Positions 16,327 to 25,400 of a stretch of 61,658 bases of DNA are shown here, piece by piece. The DNA comes from a virus, in IMG/VR virus record IMGVR_UViG_3300043640_000110, positions 1-61,658 of that record; one strand, given 5' to 3'. The translations under genes were made by a program, and so were the position numbers. The notes under the pieces are model-generated. The model did not search any database and was not told the DNA's origin. It was given only the letters and a program-made list of their open reading frames with translations. Each line of letters starts with the position of its first letter. The stretch's first letter is position 1.

Positions 16327-17752
16327 CTGCCGCAGCGGGGCTGTGTAAATACGCACCAACAGCCAGGGGGGTTGAGGCTAAAGTTCCTTGTAATCCCCTT
16401 GGCATTACCTGACGCATGGAATATCCCGCCAGAGTATCTTTTAATTCACTTCCAGCGGCAGCATCCAAGGATTCCAGTAGGATCTTCCGGTAATCATTGT
16501 TCTGGTTGAGGGCATACGATAGTTTACGGATAGTCGTGCCTGGGTTTGTTGCGTTAGCAGAAAGCTCCGATCGTACATTATTCAATAACTCTGAAGCCTT
16601 AGAGTAGTCCCTGGTCATCTCCGTGTAACCGGGGACATTGTTCTCTAATTCCGTGCGGATGGTTCCCCCAAGTCGATTAAAAAATGGCGCGATATCAGGG
16701 CTTGCGGCATCGGCATATTCATACATAAGCTGCTTTAAGGAGTCCATCCCAGCGGGGGATTGATCCGTTGAAAGCACGATCTTGTTTACGGCATCTTGGA
16801 TTAATTGGCGATCTTCTTTCCGCGTGATTCCGTCTAGCTTATGATTCCCCGAGAAGTCAAGATTATGAAGGCCGCTCTTAGTGTTGATGCGATAATTCTT
16901 AAACTCGTTCATCATGCTCTGGCCAACCGGCAGTTTAGGGACTTGAATCTTAGGGTTTAAACCGGAGAGCTGAGCCTGATAAGCTACGCGGCGGTTGTCG
17001 GCAACAGTTTTAACTGCGTTCTTTAAGTCGCTGACGATTTCAGTTTCGGTGACTCGATTTCGCATCGCATCTTTAAACCGTCGTGACGTAGTGGTTGCTG
17101 CCGTGCGTACGGCTTCTCCCCCGGCCCCAGTAGTCTTACCCAGTAGATCGCTTGCCCCCCGAATCAAAAGAGGCGCACCACCAGCGATCGCCGGAACCGC
17201 TCCCCCTAACAGTGCCGCCTTGCCTATCTCTCCGGTATCGCCACCGGAGCGCAACCCTTCAACCGCTCCCGCAGCCCCAGCTTCGCCTGCAACGCGCGCG
17301 ACATAAGGAGCAACCCGCGCCAGCTTAGTTCCGGCGCTTAATGTTTCAGCCGCCTTAACGCCTTTCCCTACTAGTCCACTAGGGGATGCGAACTGCAAAA
17401 TCGTACTCGCTAATGCTCCAGTCTTTCCGGCTATGGTCGGAGGAGGAGTAATACTTGCTTGTACTTCTGGGCTATCAATAACACGATCCATCCCGACCGC
17501 CCTGCGAAGTAGATCACCCCCCTCGAATACGGTTTTCGCGATGTCGGAACCGAAACCAGTCAATACATCCCCGACCATCGTATTGGCACTAGGTGGCTTG
17601 CTGATTGGGCCGCTTCGGATATACTTAGCCGCTTTATCTTTCAGGGCCGAGGCTGCGTTCTTAGCTTTTTGGTCAAGCGTTTGTGGAGGTCCATCGGGAA
17701 CAAACCCATCCGCCTCAAAGCCGTCATTATCTGGAATGAAATCGTCAGGCAT
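16169..17752 (-). CDS. Probable internal virion (DNA-ejection) protein
   Basis: This 527-aa protein is Ala/Gly-rich in the first half, with hydrophobic stretches (about 100-215) that could insert into membranes, and helical in the second half. It is the last of three consecutive genes (19488-20105, 17755-19488, 16169-17752) after the tail fibre, the position of ejection proteins in P22-like phages. No enzyme motif was seen. Its 3' end overlaps the last plus-strand glycosyltransferase tail to tail. The role is inferred from composition and place. Confidence 0.65.
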   Translation of the reverse strand: MPDDFIPDNDGFEADGFVPDGPPQTLDQKAKNAASALKDKAAKYIRSGPISKPPSANTMVGDVLTGFGSDIAKTVFEGGDLLRRAVGMDRVIDSPEVQASITPPPTIAGKTGALASTILQFASPSGLVGKGVKAAETLSAGTKLARVAPYVARVAGEAGAAGAVEGLRSGGDTGEIGKAALLGGAVPAIAGGAPLLIRGASDLLGKTTGAGGEAVRTAATTTSRRFKDAMRNRVTETEIVSDLKNAVKTVADNRRVAYQAQLSGLNPKIQVPKLPVGQSMMNEFKNYRINTKSGLHNLDFSGNHKLDGITRKEDRQLIQDAVNKIVLSTDQSPAGMDSLKQLMYEYADAASPDIAPFFNRLGGTIRTELENNVPGYTEMTRDYSKASELLNNVRSELSANATNPGTTIRKLSYALNQNNDYRKILLESLDAAAGSELKDTLAGYSMRQVMPRGLQGTLASTPLAVGAYLHSPAAAATAVFASPRAVGESLALLSTLRRGAPSMLKKAVQPVTKGTVIDLLEKPPVQR

Positions 17753-17754
17753 TT

Positions 17755-19488
17755 TTATTGCCGCTCATACTTAGCCGGGTCGAAAGCGCTCTCTGAAATA
17801 GTCCCTGGCTGACCATCTGATTTGCGAATCACTTTAATCTTTCCTGGGGGAGCTGAAATTCCACCACCTTCAATCTGTGGAATTTGTCCCTCCTGGCGAG
17901 GCCCTAACATAGAGCGCCGCGTGTTGTAGTTGTTCCGCAAGATCTCCAGGGCTACCTTGGTTTTTGTCAATGCCTGCTGAACAGTGTCATTCAGGGATGG
18001 AGTGTTTAAAACAAACCGCTCCAATTCTGTTCCCGTTAATTGCTTGCCGCCGTTCTGGAAGGCTTGACTTGTTAACAGAGTGCTGAGACGATTCGCAAGT
18101 TCAATTTCCGTCTCAGACGCCCCGGAGCCACCCAGCTTGTCAATCTCATACATCTTAACCCGGCCCAGAGCAGGACCCTGCACCTGATATTGCGGGTCTT
18201 TAAACATCGTCTCGACCGTTTTAAATTGATCGTAAGCGTTCTTAATCCCGGCTAGCTGGTCTTGCGTCCCCTGTGGAACGGTTGGAGGCGCGGTTAAGCT
18301 AAGACCCTGTTGTCCACCTGTAGTAGGAGTGCTATCGGCGGCGTATACGGTTCGTACGGCGGGCTTACCAATGGCCTGGGACCGAGGCAGCCAAGTAGGA
18401 ACGCCGTTAACCATAACCTGGGATAGAGGTTCACCGGAAGCGCTCATATTGCGCTGGATTTTCTCGATATCGCTGGAGGTTGGCTCTTGTCCAGGATGTT
18501 CGTTCTTCCAGGCAGCCAGGGCATTGTTAAACGCTCCGGTAGGAGGGGGCGGGATCTTAGGCAATCCCTGCCCTATTTTTTCTCCTGTATCTTCATTTAT
18601 CAGGACTTCATCGGGAGCGAGCTTTACGTTACTGGTTCCGGCACGCTTCAGGTCTCCCGTGGCGACATTAAAGATCCAGTTGCCCCCGGCGCTGGCCCAA
18701 CGCTCTCCATTCCCAGCGGCTTCTACCTGTTTGTTCCGAATGAAATTAGCAATCTGAACCGGCGTAGTTAAATCAATGGAGCGTGCGAGATCCACGAGGG
18801 CGCGCAAATCTTGAACCTGTGACTGGCGCTCCTCCTCCGGCGTATTCGGAATGTTTTTGTAATACGCATACTGTTCTCCATCGCGCGAGAATTCATTCTG
18901 CCGTCGCGGGGGTGGAGGCAATTGCGGCATCGCCATAGGTAACGGCGCAGGAGTTCCAAACCCAGGACTGGGCATGCCGCTCACTGGAGGAGGGGAATCC
19001 GATCCAGGTTGGGCACTCTGCGGATTCTGCTGGCCCTCCTGCATGGCCTGATTTAGATACGTAGGGACCGGAGGCGTCGGCAATTGATACTCTGCTGGCC
19101 CGGTGGTCTCCATGCGAGGCATTCCCCCCTGACCCTCCGCACCGCCTGGGAAATTTACCTCAGTGCTTACAGACTCTTTTTGCGGAGGCTTCTCAATGGG
19201 AGACTGAACATCAAACCTCCCCTCCTGAATTCCCTTCCCAAGATGACGAACCATCAAAGCATGGGTGTCCGTAGCTTCCTTGGGCGGCTTCTTTCCCGGA
19301 GGCGTACTGCGGATCGCGAAAGCAGCCTTCAGGAGTTCCGGCGCGAATTCATCCGTGGCGCTCTCTGCCATTTTTTCGTATTGGGCGGCGAGGTTCTGAT
19401 AAGCTTCATGCTCAACGGCAGCTTTCTGAATATTCTCACGCTGGATTTCGCCTCCAAGCCCTGCTAATACTCCCGCAAAAGATCCCAT
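17755..19488 (-). CDS. Probable internal virion protein
   Basis: The 577-aa protein has a helical N-terminus, a long Pro/Gly/Gln-rich region (about 80-200), then a globular part with a WNFRA-like strand and a helical C-terminal third. It starts in a TAATG overlap with the previous gene and ends 2 bp before the next. The size and neighbourhood fit the second ejection protein of a short-tailed phage. No lytic transglycosylase motif was found. Confidence 0.6.
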   Translation of the reverse strand: MGSFAGVLAGLGGEIQRENIQKAAVEHEAYQNLAAQYEKMAESATDEFAPELLKAAFAIRSTPPGKKPPKEATDTHALMVRHLGKGIQEGRFDVQSPIEKPPQKESVSTEVNFPGGAEGQGGMPRMETTGPAEYQLPTPPVPTYLNQAMQEGQQNPQSAQPGSDSPPPVSGMPSPGFGTPAPLPMAMPQLPPPPRRQNEFSRDGEQYAYYKNIPNTPEEERQSQVQDLRALVDLARSIDLTTPVQIANFIRNKQVEAAGNGERWASAGGNWIFNVATGDLKRAGTSNVKLAPDEVLINEDTGEKIGQGLPKIPPPPTGAFNNALAAWKNEHPGQEPTSSDIEKIQRNMSASGEPLSQVMVNGVPTWLPRSQAIGKPAVRTVYAADSTPTTGGQQGLSLTAPPTVPQGTQDQLAGIKNAYDQFKTVETMFKDPQYQVQGPALGRVKMYEIDKLGGSGASETEIELANRLSTLLTSQAFQNGGKQLTGTELERFVLNTPSLNDTVQQALTKTKVALEILRNNYNTRRSMLGPRQEGQIPQIEGGGISAPPGKIKVIRKSDGQPGTISESAFDPAKYERQ

Positions 19489-20105
19489 TACGCGCCTCCC
19501 GTTTTAAAGAGCTTGCCCCAGTCAACGGACTTGGCGATGTTATAGATTCCCGATCCCATTTCCTTGCCGGTATCGTATGATTTCTGCTGTTGAGACGCTA
19601 AGCTATTCCCTAATCCCCCAAACCCAGCCATCCCGGAACCGATTGCAGACGTTCCTAGTTGTCCTACTCCCAGGCCGAGCTTGCTCAGGGCATCCGCCGC
19701 ATTTGTGCGCGCGCTAGAGAACAAGTTATTAATGGTAGCCATTTGCTGAAATGGTAGCTGATTAAACAGTGTGGCTCTCCCTCCCGATCGCGGAGCCAAA
19801 TCCGTAGCAGTTTGCTTGGCGACATTGAAGCCGCTATTGGTCTGCGAGATATCCGGCGCGAGGGATTGAGAGACCTGACCACGATTCCCGCTAAAGATAG
19901 ACTGGAAATAATTCTGAGGCCCCGCGAGATTGGCTTGGGCCTGATCTAAAAAACTAAGTCCTTTGCTGCCTGTGGCCGACGCTAACTGCTGGATGGAGTT
20001 ATTAACATCCTTCTGTTGTTGCGAGGGACCACCGAATAATTTACTTGCCACCCCTCCACCCACCAGGGAGGCGATAGCCGGAATAGCTGGCACGAGGAAG
20101 GGCAT
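19488..20105 (-). CDS. Small internal virion protein
   Basis: A 205-aa protein with a hydrophobic, glycine-rich N-terminus (LVPAIPAIASLVGGGVASK) and Gln/Ser/Gly-rich remainder. Small proteins of this kind precede the large ejection proteins in podoviruses and may form part of the trans-envelope channel. The assignment is by position and composition. Confidence 0.6.
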   Translation of the reverse strand: MPFLVPAIPAIASLVGGGVASKLFGGPSQQQKDVNNSIQQLASATGSKGLSFLDQAQANLAGPQNYFQSIFSGNRGQVSQSLAPDISQTNSGFNVAKQTATDLAPRSGGRATLFNQLPFQQMATINNLFSSARTNAADALSKLGLGVGQLGTSAIGSGMAGFGGLGNSLASQQQKSYDTGKEMGSGIYNIAKSVDWGKLFKTGGA

Positions 20106-20112
20106 AATGGAA

Positions 20113-20478
20113 TTATTCTACCGCCTTTTTAAAAATGTCCATATCAACCCTCTCAATTCCCATCGCCCTAGCCAGTTCCGCAACTCTTCCTTCTGCAAAA
20201 ACATAGTAATGAGTCTTCCCTACGCGCTTGCTTAACTCTTCTTCCATGGTTGAAATTAAACCTCTGGTAGCCAGCGGATTATAAACAACCAATGGCTCGG
20301 CGTGGAATTGCATTTGCAAAACTATGAACCCAGCCATCACTGGCGTAGAGTCGTCTTCGGTGCCCTCAAATGCAGCTATAACCATGGCGAATCTGGGATC
20401 AGGCATGGGAATATTGCGATCGTCAAATTCTTTCTGTACTAGATACCATTCAGATACTTCCAGAACTCGATAGGTCAT
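20113..20478 (-). CDS. Unknown protein, possibly GNAT-like
   Basis: The 121-aa protein is alpha/beta and contains a VMAGFIVLQMQFHAEPLVVY segment that resembles the core strands of GNAT acetyltransferases, but the acetyl-CoA loop (Q/R-x-x-G-x-G/A) is not clear. Proteins of this type often sit by phage fibre and ejection genes. Function unproven. Confidence 0.5.
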   Translation of the reverse strand: MTYRVLEVSEWYLVQKEFDDRNIPMPDPRFAMVIAAFEGTEDDSTPVMAGFIVLQMQFHAEPLVVYNPLATRGLISTMEEELSKRVGKTHYYVFAEGRVAELARAMGIERVDMDIFKKAVE

Positions 20479-20483
20479 ATTGA

Positions 20484-22469
20484 TTACACCGTTTCATAGG
20501 TCCCGTTTATTTCGATCTCATACACCAAGAGATTCGTATAGGGGAAGTTGACACCGATCCAAACTGTCATAGTTGAACCAGATAGCCTGCAAACTCCGGT
20601 CGCTGTAATTCCACCAGTAGTAACCCCAGCACTAAAAGACTGATTGCTGGTTACTGGAGCAAATGGCAAAGTGATTGTTGGATTAGAGCCATTAGAGGTA
20701 CCTTGGACGTAGGCTCGAAAATTACAAGTCTTACCGAATTGGCTATAAGCCCCACTTGCAGTAACCGAACTGAGATTGCTCGTGGTCGGAGTATAAGCAT
20801 CCCAAGCCCCAGGTCCAGGAAGATCCGGGAAAGTGGCAATACTGACAACCCCGGTAGCCGTGGTACTCATCAGGACACCTGTTGCCAATAGGGAAAGCGC
20901 TTGTTCTGCGCTAAGGCCAGCATCCGGAACTTGGGTGATATAGGTAGCAGTCGCAGGAGCACCACCACCCCCCCCTGCGGTAATACCTTGCCACGTCGTT
21001 CCATCCCAATACTCAAACACTCCGGTATCTGTTTCGTAATATTGATACCCGGCATCCGTCGCCCCAAGTACTGGCAAATCGGCAAACAGTCCCGCATGGA
21101 ATCCCACCATAAATAACCATGCAGTTCCGGAATTATAGTAAAGCGCCTGGATGTCAGTGGCGTAGTATTGAGATCCGATAGGATAATCAGCGGGAAGAAA
21201 CAGAGCTTGATCGGCCAGGGTTCCGGTTAAAATAACTCCCAAGGTTCCAATAGCAATCCAATCCGTTCCATCCCAATATTGCAAGGTGGTGGTATCAGAA
21301 GCGTAGAACTGGAATCCGTTATCCGGCAAACCTAAATCCGCTGGCCTATTCGCAGCGATATCGTACATCCAGGCGACAACCAGTACCCAATCCGTTCCAT
21401 CGTTTCGATAGAGCGAAAACCGATCTGACTCGTTATACAAAACCCCAATCGGGAAATCAGCCGGAGTGTAACCCGCCCGGTTGGCATGTGTGTCCCTGTA
21501 GGTAATTCCCAGAGCCCCATATCCCATCCAGACTGTTCCCGTCCAGTAGTAGGCAATAAACTGGTCGGTAGCATAAAAGATAAATCCAGCGTCCGGAACT
21601 CCTAAATCAATAGGCTCATCCGCAAACACGGCCTTCATGGTCCCGTCTACATAGATCCAATCCGTTCCATCGTTTCGGTACACTACAGTGCGATCTGTTT
21701 CAAAGAACATCGCCCCAATCGGGAAATCAGCGGGGAGGTAATTTATCAGCCGGTTCGCATGGGTATCGGCTAATAGAATTCCGATTTCGCCCTGGGCGAT
21801 CCATACCGTTCCATCCCAGCGATAGGTTGTGTTCTGATCGCTCGCATAAAACAAAAACCCAACATCGTCTGCCGTGAGATCGGTAGGCCGATTCGCGATC
21901 AGATCGTACATGATCCCTAAGGCGTATTGCCAAACCAGCCCAGCAGCCAAATACAAAACAGTGCGATCTGTTTCCCAGAACAACGTCCCAGGCTCATAAT
22001 CTTCAGCGTCATAATTTGCTACCCGGTTGGCATGCGTATCTTCCAAGGTGACCGCAATAGCTCCTTGCGGAAAATAAGCCTCTAGTCTCTGATCGAATCG
22101 ATACAATACACCAGCGCTATGGCTAGTAGGATCATTGGAAATACTTATCAGCGTTCCATCTCCTACGTTGGCGCTCTTATCGCTAAGCTTGGGGGCGCTG
22201 GTGTATTTTGGAACAAAAGCATACTGATTCGTCATCAGTTGCCCGGTGAGATTCGTCACGTTCAGCGCGGCTGGACCCGTGGATTGCAACATGGATTGCA
22301 AATTAGCCGGTGAAAAAGCAACCGATAACTGAGACTGGGTAACGGGCTTAGAGTCTACGACCGTGTTTAATTTAGCCTGCACCCCATACACGGCTTCGAA
22401 AGCGCGTCTTACCGCTAAGGCTACATTGGGGTCAGCTTTACCCTCTAAATTGGGGAACCAATTTGCCAT
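20484..22469 (-). CDS. Tail fibre with eight ~45-residue beta repeats
   Basis: The 661-aa protein has a helical N-terminal 80 residues for attachment, then about eight repeats of 44-47 residues. Each repeat ends in a Y-x-x-D/S-G-T-x-W motif and alternates between an A type (DTHANR...PADFPIG) and a B type (NRP-x-DL...GF-x-FYASD). A Gly-rich hinge and a C-terminal beta domain (about 530-661) follow. This is a receptor-binding fibre layout. It starts in a TAATG overlap with the large structural gene. Confidence 0.78.
   Translation of the reverse strand: MANWFPNLEGKADPNVALAVRRAFEAVYGVQAKLNTVVDSKPVTQSQLSVAFSPANLQSMLQSTGPAALNVTNLTGQLMTNQYAFVPKYTSAPKLSDKSANVGDGTLISISNDPTSHSAGVLYRFDQRLEAYFPQGAIAVTLEDTHANRVANYDAEDYEPGTLFWETDRTVLYLAAGLVWQYALGIMYDLIANRPTDLTADDVGFLFYASDQNTTYRWDGTVWIAQGEIGILLADTHANRLINYLPADFPIGAMFFETDRTVVYRNDGTDWIYVDGTMKAVFADEPIDLGVPDAGFIFYATDQFIAYYWTGTVWMGYGALGITYRDTHANRAGYTPADFPIGVLYNESDRFSLYRNDGTDWVLVVAWMYDIAANRPADLGLPDNGFQFYASDTTTLQYWDGTDWIAIGTLGVILTGTLADQALFLPADYPIGSQYYATDIQALYYNSGTAWLFMVGFHAGLFADLPVLGATDAGYQYYETDTGVFEYWDGTTWQGITAGGGGGAPATATYITQVPDAGLSAEQALSLLATGVLMSTTATGVVSIATFPDLPGPGAWDAYTPTTSNLSSVTASGAYSQFGKTCNFRAYVQGTSNGSNPTITLPFAPVTSNQSFSAGVTTGGITATGVCRLSGSTMTVWIGVNFPYTNLLVYEIEINGTYETV
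20960..22090 (-). repeat. Tandem ~135-bp repeats coding fibre modules
   Basis: The coding DNA of the fibre contains recurrent blocks such as AATCCGTTCCATC and GGGAAATCAGC, in an A/B alternating series (for example near 21370-21450 and 21655-21730). Nucleotide identity is high enough in pairs of A modules to allow slippage or recombination, which would change fibre length. Confidence 0.65.
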
Positions 22470-25400
22470 TAGATCTTCGCTCCGGATACACGGGAAACAT
22501 CACCGAACGGCATCTTGATTTCGAATACTTCCGACGCGCCAAAGGATTTAATTCCTACCTCACAATCTTTCAGGAACAATCGGATCGGCCCTCCCGTGAA
22601 TTGATAGGTCCAGGCTTTCCCTTTTAGCGGCCACGTGCCGCTAGCTAAAACCAAATCGGCATAGTAGAACTTTCGATACTGGGTGCCGGTTGGAGGAATA
22701 GTAAATGTTGCCGTGCTTCCGGCTTCCGTCGTGATGGTAAATGACGCTTCATTTCCAGCGATAACCGCAATGTAAAACCAACGCATCACGCCGAAGCCAT
22801 GTAGATCGTGAGTTGTCGGCTGTGTAATCCAGTAGTTTGTAAGCTCCGGCATGGGCTCATATACCCAATCGGTATCGGGAACGTCCCAGATTGCAGCATC
22901 CCCTAGAGGCTTAGTGCGAACCAGATGCGCGATAAATGGAGGCCTCCAGGAATAGGGAACGATCTCCTGGCCTCTATGGGTAGCTCGGATAGTGGTCTGC
23001 AACACTCCACCGTCTCCCTGGATCTGAACATCCACCGGCCCACCACTAGTATCCGCGCGCAAACGAACTCCCTGCATCCATTTCGCGCCAGGGTATCCGC
23101 AGTCCGTCCACTTGCCGGTGATCGCGGCATTCTCCGGGTAGGGATCGTAAATAAACGTGACCCGAAACAGCTGCCATTGATCGGCGTCTGTGGGATAGAC
23201 CCGCATCAGATGCGAGTTAAAAGGAATCAGTGGATAGGGCAGTAATTCTTGCCCGTTATTATTCACGGAGAGCGTATTGCCAGAATCGACACCACCGTCT
23301 TTCAGAATGGTTACCGTCCGCTCGATCCCTAACGTATCGGCCTCAATCAATACCGCGCGAATATATTTGGAATTCGGAATACCGCCATCATCCCAATCGG
23401 TCGCACGCTTTAGAGAGGTCTCTGGTTTATTTACAACCGAACATTCCCATTCATAAAATAAGGGAGTTGCGGTAGTGGAACTCCAAACGAAATCCAGGGC
23501 AATGTCACGCGCCAGCTGTCCTAAGCCGGTGAGCAAATCAAACGGGTTCTCCTGCCGGGTTGGAGTATTGAGGACGATCGGCGTAAGTAGGGTTGTGTAG
23601 TTGTTGAATCCTGGAGTAACCGTTATCGAAATAGATTTAGTATCCGCATCCAGATATAAATCCCCAAATAGTTTCCTGGTTCTGGGGTCTCCATAATCCA
23701 TGGACGCCGTTCGGAAATGTCCAGCGATTGCTGTCCCTGCGTCAGAAGTTCCGCCAAAGGTATAAACCTTTCCGTTATTACTGCACAAAAGAAGAGATGC
23801 AAGGCTCTCCCCTTCATCCCCATAATGAAGCTGTACTGGCTTGGCAAAGCTATCCGGCCACCATGCTTCTAGCACGGTGTCATAGGAAAGAGTTCTAAGA
23901 TTTCCTGCCGTGTCCTGGTAATCAAAAAACAACCAGGAGGCGGCCCAGGATAAACGCAATTTCTCCGTGACGGTAAAGTCTGGAGGAAGGAATCCATTTA
24001 CCGCAATTGCTGGTTGGTCGTCATGTGGAAACAGTGGCCGCAGATCTTTGAAGGTGATCGAAGTAGAACCGGAGCCAGCTGTCCAATAAATCCCATCGTC
24101 AGACAGGAACCATACTCTACCGCCTCCGACACAAATAGCCCAGGACGCAAATAGCCCACGATCGATAGCAAGCTCCTGCGAAACAATTGGATTATCAATA
24201 TCTCCGCTGGGGCGCAAGTCAAACCAGCGGGAAGTGGATGCAACCAGAGACCGGCCATCATACAGGACTCCATTCATGAGCGGGTCGGAGGGAGTAGTCA
24301 GCTCGACAAAATAATGCTCCGGCGCGGAGTCTGGATCATTTCCCTTGGTGAACCGGACAACTCCCGGCTGTCTGGGATCTCCCACGGCGAAATTGAAACC
24401 ATTAGACGGACCCCAGGCACAGGGTAATGGTTGCCCCAATAAGACCGGCTCATCGACGTAGAACGTCACACCAGCTTGAGAATTACCAGACTCTACTACC
24501 TGTAATCGAGTAGTTGAGGATGGCTGCCCGTAAAGCGTATAAACGATTCCATTGATCTTGATAGGCGTGCCCGGTGCCCAGGAAGTATTGAAAGTGTCTG
24601 TACCGCTGGTTCGAGTAACGCTGGTGCCTACGATCGTGCAAACTCCACTCCGGGGAATGTCGATACTCGGGAAGGGTAATAGGGTATCGATTTCCAGCGG
24701 GGGATTGGCCGCAATCGCTGTATCGGATTGAGTATCGATAAAAGGCCCCGTGCCGTTAGGGATCGTGCCTACATAATGCCAATCGGAAAGAGTTCCACCG
24801 AAGCGCTCAATATCAATCAAGTCCACCTGTGTATCAGTAGATGCGACGGTAGTTACGGATACGCTTCCCCGGCGCGGCAAAACGCCAGCTCTTGTAGCCG
24901 GTCCAGGCGTGGATCGTGCTCCCGTCAGAGAGGATCGATATCGATACCGGTAGAGGATTGGATTGCTATCCGGACCCTGATCCGGACCATAGGTACCTGC
25001 GTACAAGAAAGCAGCGATCTTTACTACCGTGGTAGTTGCAACAGTTAGACTGAATCTCCAGGCCTTCACGTTCGCCAGGGTGCGAGCCGTATCCGTTCCC
25101 ACCTGGATCAACTCAGAGGCGCGAAAGATTAATTCACTCCATTGAGACTGCCCGGTTCCAATTTGTTGACTGCTGGTTGCGCCAAGTCCAGGCTGGCCAC
25201 CAATTGAATTTGCTGGGACATTCAGATAATTCAGGTAATCTTTATACTTTCCCTTAGCCAAACCCTTATTGATCTCTTCGATAGTAGGAACCTTATCGAT
25301 ACTGGGAAACAATTTATTCCCTTTGAATTTTGTATCCAGGTTTTCTTTATCGTTTGTAATTAAACGCTGGATCGCAATGGCTCTTGCGTTCTCTACTGTG

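Noticed and set aside
20960-22090. CRISPR array
   Set aside because: The repeats are coding, in frame, about 135 bp long and diverged; no short uniform repeats with unique spacers were seen anywhere.
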